A stretch of 64,000 nt of DNA from Megascapheus bottae (Eukaryota; Chordata; Mammalia; Rodentia; Geomyidae). A model generated the notes under the pieces. The model saw only the letters and a list, made by a program, of their open reading frames with translations, did no database searches and was not told where the DNA came from. Position 1 is the stretch's first letter; every line of letters begins with the position of its first letter. The stretch is taken from assembly GCA_024803745.1 (NCBI GenBank), contig JANJXV010000267.1, forward strand, positions 1,353,001 through 1,417,000, in the 5' to 3' direction. The translations under genes were made by a program, and so were the position numbers. Positions 55,701 to 64,000 of this stretch are shown one piece after another.

Positions 55701-56637
55701 GCCATTTTTCCAACTTGCTGTTGTAGGCACTCCGCGCTATAAATTTTCCTCGGAGTACTGCCTTTGTTGTGTCCCTAAGGAGTTGATATTTGTGTGCTCC
55801 TTATTGTTAAATTTCATAAACAGTTGGATATCTGTTCTGATCTCTTCGATTACCCATTGTTTTTGATTCAACAATGTGTGGTTCAGTCTCCATGAGTTAC
55901 AGGGTTTTCTTTGGTGGAGATGTTTGTTCAGCTCCAATTTGATGCCTTTATGGTCTGAGAGTGTGCATGGAATAATTTCAGTGTTTCTGAATCTGTCCAG
56001 GTTTGCTTTATGGCCTAAGATGTGGTCTATTTTGGAAAATGTTCCATGTGCTGCTGAGAAAAACGTATATTGTGGTGTTACTGGGTGGAATATTCTGCAG
56101 ATGTCTGTTAGATCTAGTTGGTCTATACAGTTGTTCAGTTCTAGGGTTTCTCTGTTGAGTTTTTGCCTTGTTGATCTGTCCATAGGTGAGAGTGGTGTGT
56201 TAAACTCACCAACAATCACTGTATTTCGATCTATGTATGGTTTCAGTGTAAGTAAAGTTTGCTTGATGAAGTTTGGAGCTCCGGGATTGGGTGTGTAAAT
56301 ATTTAGGATTGTTATGTCTTCCGGGAGGAAAGATCCCTTTAGTAGTATGTAGTAACCTTCTTTGTCTTTTCTTACTAATTTTAGTTTGAAGTCTATTGTA
56401 TCTGATATGAGGATGGCAACTCTAGCCTGTTTATGGGGGCAGTTAGCTTGATAGAGTTTATTCCAACCTCTCACTTTCAAAAGATGATTGTTTTTGGGTA
56501 AGATGTGTCTCTTGAAGTCAGCAGAACGATGGCTCTTGCTTTTTGATCCAACTAGACAACCTATGCCGTTTAATTGGAGAGTTAAGTCCATTGATATTGA
56601 GAGTTAGGATTGAGAGATATTTATTAGTTCCTACCAT
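52796..56637 (-). pseudogene. L1 ORF2, copy 7, broken
   Basis: C-terminal frame 52796-53893 (365 residues) and RT frame 53853-54860 (335 residues) are open and overlap at the A8 run. FADD is present. The T6 lesion is near 55492 and the pre-RT frame is cut to 97 residues. A private Cys for Tyr occurs in ELNNCIDQ of the endonuclease frame (55737-56591). Confidence 0.94.
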
Positions 56638-56685
56638 TTTTAAAAGCTTTTAGTAGGGCCTGTGTCTAGACAGTTCTTGTGGTCC

Positions 56686-57869
56686 TTAGATGGTATGCTG
56701 TTTAGGTGCCATTTCTTTCCCTACATTGCATTTATTTTGGTTTTCTATGTATAGAACATCTTTGAGAATTCTCTGTAGTGTTGGTTTTGTTTCAATATAT
56801 TGTTGCAGCTTTTCCCTGGAATGGAATGTTTTTATTTTTCCCTCAGTTGTGCATGAGAGCTTAGCTGGCTACAGTATTCTTGGTTGGTAGTTATTTGATT
56901 TAAGGGCATGACATATATGCTTCCAGTCACTTCGTGCTTGCATGGTCTCTGCTGAGAAATCTGGGGTTATTCTGATTGGTTTGCCTTTGTAGGTTACTGA
57001 TCCCTTTTCCCTGGCTGCCTTTAGGATCTTTCCTTTCGTTTCTATTGATCCAGTTCGGATCACAATGTGGCGGTGGGATGTTCTTTTCTGGTCAGGTCTG
57101 TTTGGGGTTCTAAAAGCTTCTCGTATGTGGATGGGCCTGCCCTTCTGGATATTTGGGAAATTCTCTGAGATGATTCCCTGAAGTATATTTCCAATACCAT
57201 TGACCTCTTTCTCCACGCCCTCCTCAATACCAACTAGCCTTAAATTAGGCTTCCTAATTGTATCTTGGACCTCCTGAAGCGCTCTCTCATATTTCCTAGA
57301 TTTGGATTGACTCATTTTCTGTTCTTTATAATACCTAAATTATCTTCAGCCACGGAAATTCTCTCCTCTGCAATGTCTCACCTGCTATCAAAGCTATCTA
57401 CTTTATTTTTCATCTCCCTTGCTTCTAATTGCTCACTTTTGATGCCTTGCATCCCTTGTTTTAGATCATGTATGGATTTCTTTATCTCCTTGATTTCCTT
57501 TTGAGTGGTTAGCTCAGTAGCTTTATTTTCTTTGGACATTTGCTGGAGTTTGGTCACGTTTTTATTTGTGGATTCTTTGAATTCATCCATCTTTCTTTGA
57601 AAAACCTTTATTATGGCCTCCTTTATGGCTTCTTCTTTTTCACTTATCACCTTGTTTTTGCTTTCCTCTTGTTCAGGTATGGCTTCCTCCATTATCTCTT
57701 TCTTTATATTTTCACATTTTTCATTAATGATGTTTATCAATTGCATTTGTGTAGCAATTGGAAGACTCTCCTCTAGGTTTGCCAGTGACTGTTCCATTGT
57801 CTGTTTACATTGGGTGGGGGATGTTGTTTCTTGATTTGACATTTTTCTTGAGTTTCTTGTTCTGCCCAT
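56686..57869 (-). pseudogene. L1 ORF1, copy 7, broken
   Basis: N-terminal frame 57869-57378 and RNA-binding frame 57315-56869, with TAA at 56686-56688. A private T in TTTCAATATATTG lies in the region after the TAG (copy 5 has TTTCAACATATTG, the others TTTCGACATATTG). Confidence 0.92.
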
Positions 57870-58532
57870 TTGAAAAAGGGAGCAAGATTACTACTAAATA
57901 CGATTATAGTTTTTCAGATATAACCAACCTAGACCTCTGTAGCTGGCAGACACTAGATGTTCACAAGTTTTGATTGGTATTATCACTCTTTCTTTTTGTG
58001 CACTTACAGACCAGCCTAATACAACCACTGATAAGCGATTTATACCCAAAACAATAAGCCTCTCAATCCAATCTCTATTGTCTTTAAGTCCCTCTGAGCC
58101 TAGAGAATAATTAACCACCTACATATACAATATTGCTCAACAGCCATCAAGTGTAGATCGGTGCAGTATAAGGGTTGAAAGACGAGCAGAGGTCCAGAGA
58201 TAGAAAAAAAGAATGAGAGAGGTCAGGGGAGGTGCAAGAGGATTAACGTAGGAGTGTAAGAATATTGTAGTAATGAAGAAAAGTTATAGCATAAGGATAA
58301 CTGACATAAGTTGGTAAGTAGGTAGCATATTTGAGTACAAAGTTTGGAAAGTATTAGAATAAAACTTATGTGTTGCTGCACGACTAGCTCTTAGCCCAAC
58401 CAGTGGCCTCACAGTGGACCATGGGATGGATCTGTTTTTCTTGTCTACGTTGAGGGAAAGGGGTATTTCACAAGATGCAGAAGCGAAGATTTCAGAAGCA
58501 AATGCTGTGAGTGAATTAGCTCGTAAAAAGCA

Positions 58533-58739
58533 TTTTTATTTTCTTTTATCTTTCTGCCAGTCTTGGGGCTTGAATTCAGGGCCTGAGCACTGTCCTCGGG
58601 TTTTCTCAAGTCTAGCCCTCTGCCACTTGAGCCACAGTGCCACATCTAGATTTTCTATCTATGTGATACTGAGCAATCAAACCCAGATCTTCATGGATGC
58701 TAGGCAAGCACTCTACCACTATGCCAAACTCTCAACCCT
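58533..58739 (-). mobile_element. IDL-Geo-type SINE, spacer 7 copy A
   Basis: Reverse SINE, 207 bp, same boundaries and no private change noticed. Confidence 0.82.
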
Positions 58740-58984
58740 GACATAGTAATTATAAAGTCATCATCATCATCATCATCATATACAAATATCCTTTCTCCTA
58801 CAAAGAATGAACACTTAACTGTGTCTAATGCTTTTTTTTTAATTTCACTAATTCTTCTGTGTTTTTCCCTCTTGCATTTTTTACACATGACAGCAAAGCC
58901 AATCATCAGGAAAAAATTGATTAGGATACAGAAACCTAATAATATCCTAGTAGATTGACGTCAAAAATATGTGCAAGATGCCCT

Positions 58985-59175
58985 GTGTGTTTGACCTAGT
59001 GGGAAAGTCCTTGGCTACCAAGCAGTAAGCCTCAGGTTTGATTCCTCATTACCACATACATAGAAAACGCTGCAAGTGGTGCTGTGGCTCGGTGGGACAG
59101 CTAAAGCCTAAAGAAAGCCCAAGAACAATGTTCACACTCTGAGGTCAAGTCCCAAGACTAGCAAAAACAAAAAAA
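58985..59175 (+). mobile_element. IDL-Geo-type SINE, spacer 7 copy B
   Basis: Forward degenerate SINE, 191 bp, with the short A tail found also in spacer 4. Confidence 0.76.
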
Positions 59176-59801
59176 TTCGACAAGGGGCAAAATGCAGGCA
59201 GAGAAGGCACTGTGAAGCAAATGTTTTGTAAAGAATGAGGGCAATATTGACCCTTAAGTTTGGATCTTACCTAAGAAAGGCTCCTTGAGCCTGAGACCAG
59301 ACTGGTAGTTGGGCCTAGTGGAAGACATTGGGATTGGACAAATAAGGTGTGCTGTATACTACATCCACATGTATATTGTGAGATTGGAGGAAAGATTCAG
59401 CCTCCAGTATGACTTTGGTGAGGTCTTTTGTGAGCAAGGATCTTTGGTCATTAGGCCCTGAAAGGTGACCCTGCCTCCCTCACAATGGAACAGAATATGG
59501 AACCCTGGTAACCAAGCCACTGTAACTAACAACCAGCTCAAGCCAGCTCACTTGGCCTGTGGCTCAGGAGGAAGAAAGATGTTGCTGTGCTGTTGCCAAA
59601 GGTCAGGAAACTCGAGTCTCAGGCATGGAAGTTGTGGATGTCTTACTCGAAGATGTACATGCTAGATCATTGCCAAGCCACAAATCCAGTATAACAGAAC
59701 TTTCTCTAAGAAGAAGGCCAGGAAAATCCAGGGCAACCAGATGAGGTAAATTTCTAAGAAGAAATGTATTTGACCCCATCATCCTCCCTACACACTACAA
59801 C

Positions 59802-62800
59802 TTTCTTTTTTTTCATTTTTTTATTGTAATTAGTAAAAGGGTTAGATGATATTTGCCAGATAGAAGGTGCATTAATTCACATACATTGATACCCTTTCCC
59901 ATGTCTTGGTACCCATTTCCCTCCAACCCCACACCCCCCACCCGTTTTGGTTTTCCCCATTCCCTATCAAATTTCAAATATCCAAATACAAATAAATTCA
60001 ATATATCAGATAACAAAGTGAGATACTATACCAATATGGGATAACCAAGGGACAGCAAGCGAGATGAGAGACAACATAGTACATTAAGGACAACAATCAT
60101 TCATTATATGGCTTTTGTGTCAATATCCTGGAGGTCCTTTCAATTAGCTTCACACTATATGGCCTTATATATGGCCTTTTGCTCTATTGACAATCTCTGC
60201 TAGTAGAGCCCAAGGTTTCTACTGATTATGACGAATGAGGGAAACCACTGAGCCTAAGTTCCTTTGAGTCTGGCTTACTTCACTTAATATGATTTGTTCT
60301 AAGTCTTTCCGTTTCCTAACAAATGGGGCGATGTCATTCTTTCTGACAGCAGCATAGAATTCCATTGTGTACAAATACCACAACTTGTTGATCCACTCAT
60401 CAACTGAGGGACATCTGGGTTGGTTCCATATCTTTGCTATGGTGAATAGTGCTGCAATGAACATTGTTGTGCTAGTGGGTTTAGTATGCCCTTGTTTCTG
60501 GATTGTTGGGTAAATGCCAAGTACTGGAATTGCTGGGTCATAGGGGAGTTGTATGTTTAGCGTTTTGAGGCACTGCCGCACTGCTTTCCATAGTGGTTGA
60601 ACGAGTTTGCACTCCCACCAACAGTGTAGTAGTGATCCCTCCTGACCACATCCCCTCCAGCATCTGTTGTCATTCGTTTTCCTGATCCTGGCCATTCTAA
60701 CTGGAGTTAGGTGGAATCTTAGACTTGTTTTGATTTGCATTTCTTTTATGACCAGAGATGTTGAGCATTTCTTCATGTGTCTATAGGCCATTTTTGTTTC
60801 TTCTTCAGAGAAGACTCTCTTTAAGTCTTTGGCCCATTTTGTAATGGGATGGGTGTTACTTTGGAGGTTAGTTTTGGAGTGATTCAATTTTTTGAGTTGT
60901 TGATATATTTTAGATATGAGGCCTTGTTCCGTTGTTTGGGTGGTGAAGATCTTCTCCCACTCTGTAGGCTTCCTGATTAGTTTACTAGCTATATCCGTTG
61001 CCATACAAAAGCTCTGCAGTTTAATGCAGTCCCACTTATCCAGCCTTTCTCTGATTTGTTGTGATTCTTGGTCCTTATTAAGAAAGTTTCGACCTGTGCA
61101 GTGCCAAGGAGGCCTAGTGTATCTCCTATTCCTTCCTGTAAACTTTTCAGTGTGTCAGCTTTTTCCTCCACGTCTTTGATCCATTTGGAGTTAATTCTAG
61201 TGCAAGGGGACAAAGAAGGATCCAACTTTAGTTTTCTGCAGGTGTTTAACCAGTTCTGCCAGCACAACTTGTTGAAGAGGCTATCTTTCTACCATTCTAT
61301 TTTTTTTGGCTCCCTGGTCAAAGATTAGGTGGCCATAGGTCTGTGGTTTAATATCTGGGTCCGCAGTTCTACTCCAATGGACTTCAGGCCTGTTCTTGTG
61401 CCAGTACCAAGCTGTTTTGAGAATTATAGCTCTGTAATAGAGCCTTAAGTTTGGAATTGAAATTCCTCCAGCGCTGTTCTTTCTGCTAAGAAGTGTTTTT
61501 GCTATTCGGGGTCTTTTATTATTCCATATGAAATTTTGAATTGCCTCTTCTATGTCTTTAAAGAATGACATTGGGATGTTGATGGGTATTACATTGAATT
61601 TGTAGATAGCCCTTGGCAAGATTGTCATTTTCACAATGTTGATTCTTCCAATCCAGGAGCATGGGAGGTTTTTCCATTTCCTTAGTTCTGCTTTAATTTC
61701 CTTTTTTAGGGTTTTAAAGTTTTCATCTAAACGGTCCTTTACATTCTTAGTTAAGCTAATTGCTAGGTACTTTATTTTCTTTGAGGCTATTGTGAAAGGA
61801 TTTTCTTTCCTGATTATTGCCTCGTTCCTCTCACTGTTGGCGTAAAGTAAGGCAGTTGATTTGTGAGGGTTGATTTTATGGCCTGCTACCCTTCCAAAGC
61901 TTTGAATCAGCTCAAGGAGCTTGGGAGTAGAGTCTATAGGATTCTTTAAATACAGAATCATGTCATCTGCAAAGAGGGATAGTTTTATTTCCTCTTTCCC
62001 TACTTGGATCCCCTTTATGCTTGCTTCTTGCCTTATTGAACTGCCTAGGAATTCTAGTACTATGTTAAAAAGGAGTGGAGAGAGTGGGCATCCTTGTCTC
62101 GTTCCTGATTTTAGAGGGAATTGCTTTAGATTTTCACCATTAAGTATAATACTAGCAGTGGGTTTCTCATACACAGCCTTTATTACATTGAGAAATGTTC
62201 CATTGATTCCTAGTTTCTCCACATCTTTTAACATAAAGGGGTTTTGGATCTTGTCAAATGCCTTTTCCGCATCTATTGAGACAATCATGTGATTTTATCC
62301 CTGCTCCTGTTGATGTGTTGAATTATATTAATTGATTTGTGTATGTTGAACCAGCTTTGCCTCCCCGTGATGAAACCAGTTTGATCATAGTGTATAATTT
62401 TTTTGATGAGTTGTTGTAGACGGTTGGCCAGTATTTTGTTGAGAAGTTTTGCATCGATGTTCATCAAAGAAATGGGTCTATAGATCTCTTTCTTTGATGA
62501 ATCTCTGTCTGGTTTGGGGATGAGGGATATGCTGGCTTCACAGAATCAGTTTAGTAAAGAAACTTCATTTTCAATTTCGTTGAAGAGCTTGAGGAGTATT
62601 GGTGTGAGCTCTGCTTTGAAGACCTTATAGAATTCAGCTGTGAATCCATCTGGCCCTGGGCTCTTTTTAAGTGGAAGTTGTCTAATTTCCATTTCTATTT
62701 CAGAGCTTGAAATAGTCCTGTTGAGTTGGGTTAGCTCTTCTTGGTTCAGTGTGTGTATGTTAATATTGTCTAGGAATTCATCCATTTCTTCTAGATTCTC

Positions 62801-64000
62801 AAATTTGTTGGCGTAAAGGTTTGAGAAGTATTCCCTCATGATATTCTGGATCTTCGTAATTTCTGTCGTGATATGACCATTTTCATCTGCGATTTTGTTT
62901 ATTTCGATATGCTCTCTTCTTTTTTGGTAAGATTTGCTAAGGGCTTGTCAATTTTGTTAATTCTTTCAAGAACCAACTCCTTGTTTTGTTGATTCTTTCT
63001 ATAGTTTTTTTATTCCAAATCATTTAATTCTGCTTTGATTTTAATAATTTGCTTTCTCCTAATGGGTTTAGGGTTGGTTTGTTGCTCTTTTTCCAGGAGG
63101 TTAAGGTGAGACCTTAACTAGTTGGTTTGCCATTTTTCCAACTTGCTGTTGTAGGCACTCCGCGCTATAAATTTTCCTCGGAGTACTGCCTTTGTTGTGT
63201 CCCTAAGGAGTTGATATTTGTGTGCTCCTTATTGTTAAATTTCATAAACAGTTGCATATCTGTTCTGATCTCTTCGATTACCCATTGTTTTTGATTCAAC
63301 AATGTGTGGTTCAGTCTCCATGAGTTACAGGGTTTTCTTTGGTGGAGATGTGTGTTCAGCTCCAATTTGATGCCTTTATGGTCTGAGAGTGTGCATGGAA
63401 AAATTTCAGTGTTTCTGAATCTGTCCAGGTTTGCTTTATGGCCTAAGATGTGGTCTATTTTGGAAAATGTTCCATGTGCTGCTGAGAAAAACGTATATTG
63501 TGGTGTTACTGGGTGGAATATTCTGCAGATGTCTGTTAGATCTAGTTGGTCTATATAGTTGTTCAGTTCTAAGGTTTCTCTGTTGAGTTTTTGCCTTGTT
63601 GATCTGTCCATAGGTGAGAGTGGTGTGTTAAACTCACCAACAATCACTGTATTTCGATCTATGTATGGTTTCAGTGTAAGTAAAGTTTGCTTGATGAAGT
63701 TTGGAGCTCCGGGATTGGGTGTGTAAATATTTAGGATTGTTATGTCTTCCGGGAGGAAAGATCCCTTTAGTAGTATGTAGTAACCTTCTTTGTCTTTTCT
63801 TACTAATTTTAGTTTGAAGTCTATTGTATCTGATATGAGGATGGCAACTCTAGCCTGTTTATGGGGGCAGTTAGCTTGATAGAGTTTATTCCAACCTCTC
63901 ACTTTCAAAAGATGATTGTTTTGGGGTAAGATGTGTCTCTTGAAGTCAGCAGAACGATGGCTCTTGCTTTTTGATCCAACTAGACAACCTATGCCGTTTA
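59802..64000 (-). mobile_element. LINE-1 copy 8 (5' part beyond window)
   Basis: L1 body from tail about 59802-59822 into the start of ORF2, cut by the window end about 65 bp short of the ORF2 ATG. It is a visible recombinant: the left part follows copy 4, the middle follows copy 5, and the last 100 bp (GTTTTGGGGTAAG at about 63918) follows copies 2-4 again. Confidence 0.95.
60219..64000 (-). pseudogene. L1 ORF2, copy 8, broken, partial
   Basis: It has the 4-base insertion (about 61099-61102), VEEKADTL, KNRMVER and LGINGTF of copy 4, splitting the C-terminus into 60219-61004 and 60989-61267. The RT frame 61281-62288 is open with FADD. From the T6 run (about 62920) onward it matches copy 5, including IFPCTLSDHK and TDMQLF in frame 63165-63908. 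GEFN and the endonuclease TGA are present. Confidence 0.94.

Larger units (their letters stand above)
52378..57869 (-). mobile_element. LINE-1 copy 7
   Basis: L1 body with tail about 52378-52402, ORF2 at 52796-56637 and ORF1 at 56686-57869. It is near-identical to copy 6 except that it lacks the 12-bp deletion and has GTGCATGAGAG like copy 5. Confidence 0.95.
57870..59801. other. Spacer 7 between L1 copies 7 and 8
   Basis: About 1.93 kb with (ATC)n at 58758-58779. It matches spacer 4 in the forward SINE (GGTGCTGTGGCTCGG, short A tail) and in GACTTTGGTGAGG, but shares GTAAAGAATGAGG with spacer 6. Private changes are GGAAAGATTCAGCC and CATTAGGCCC near 59390-59455. No gene recognised in 59176-59801. 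Confidence 0.78.
1..64000 (-). repeat. 7.42-kb LINE-1-containing tandem array (macrosatellite), about 7.4 units
   Basis: The same ordered block (L1 3' tail, ORF2, ORF1, then a spacer with two SINEs and an ATC microsatellite) recurs head to tail. The ORF2 stop lies at 6703, 14135, 21560, 37957, 45382, 52796 and 60219. Spacings are 7432, 7425, 7425, 7414 and 7423, plus one interval of 16397 that becomes about 7.43 kb once the 8.96-kb retrovirus and its 6-bp duplication are removed. The window starts at the unit position equal to 7421 and ends at the position equal to about 10481. Copies differ by scattered substitutions and small indels, so this is not one unit printed repeatedly. The spacer is duplicated along with the L1, which excludes independent L1 insertions and indicates segmental tandem duplication. 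Neither end of the array is visible. Confidence 0.97.

Noticed and set aside
1..64000. Assembly duplication of a single unit
   Set aside because: Each unit has private substitutions, indels and microsatellite lengths. Local misassembly among near-identical units still cannot be excluded from sequence alone.
1..64000. CRISPR array, tRNA or rRNA genes
   Set aside because: The repeats are multi-kb L1 units. The only tRNA-like sequences are degenerate SINE heads without a cloverleaf. No rRNA seen.

Overview
This is vertebrate repeat DNA, most likely from a geomyoid rodent (kangaroo rat, pocket mouse or gopher). The host call rests on SINEs whose left half looks like a tRNA-Ala/ID element and whose right half matches the Geo-type monomer I associate with Geomyoidea (IDL-Geo SINEs). 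No single-copy host gene is recognisable.

Layout. Without one 9-kb insertion, the whole window is a head-to-tail tandem array with a period of about 7.42 kb (about 7.4 units). Each unit holds one LINE-1 element on the minus strand (about 5.5 kb: 3' tail, 3'UTR, ORF2, ORF1) and about 1.9 kb of non-LINE or undetermined sequence ('spacer') with two SINEs and an (ATC)n microsatellite. I number L1 copies 1-8 and spacers 1-7 from left to right; copies 1 and 8 are cut by the window edges. All copies I could read share inactivating lesions (an ORF1 frameshift and TAG, an ORF2 endonuclease frameshift, an Asp-to-Glu change in the GDFN motif). A dead L1 was therefore amplified as part of a macrosatellite rather than inserting repeatedly. 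Copy 1 is the most diverged and lacks two nonsense codons present in the others. Copies 4 to 8 are a mosaic of shared variants, which points to unequal exchange or gene conversion.

Insertion. In copy 5, 14 bases past the ORF2 stop, lies a class II (betaretrovirus/IAP-like) endogenous retrovirus on the minus strand, 28981-37943. It has 336/337-bp LTRs differing at only two sites, a 6-bp target duplication GAGCCC, a tRNA-Lys3 primer binding site, an uninterrupted gag, and an uninterrupted dUTPase-protease-RT-RNase H-integrase frame. The second frame is reached by a predicted -1 frameshift (GGGAAAC plus a convincing pseudoknot). Protease and polymerase share one frame instead of needing a second shift. 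env is absent: 2.9 kb between pol and the 3' LTR has no env-like frame and holds A-runs, a microsatellite and host SINE pieces. The element is young, sits in one unit only, and so entered after the array formed.

How the parts relate. The L1 copies are non-functional by inspection. The retrovirus encodes what an env-less element needs for intracellular retrotransposition (Gag assembly, frameshifted enzymes, primer, LTR promoter and poly(A) signal). The many other open frames are antisense or frame shadows that recur only because the units are near-identical.
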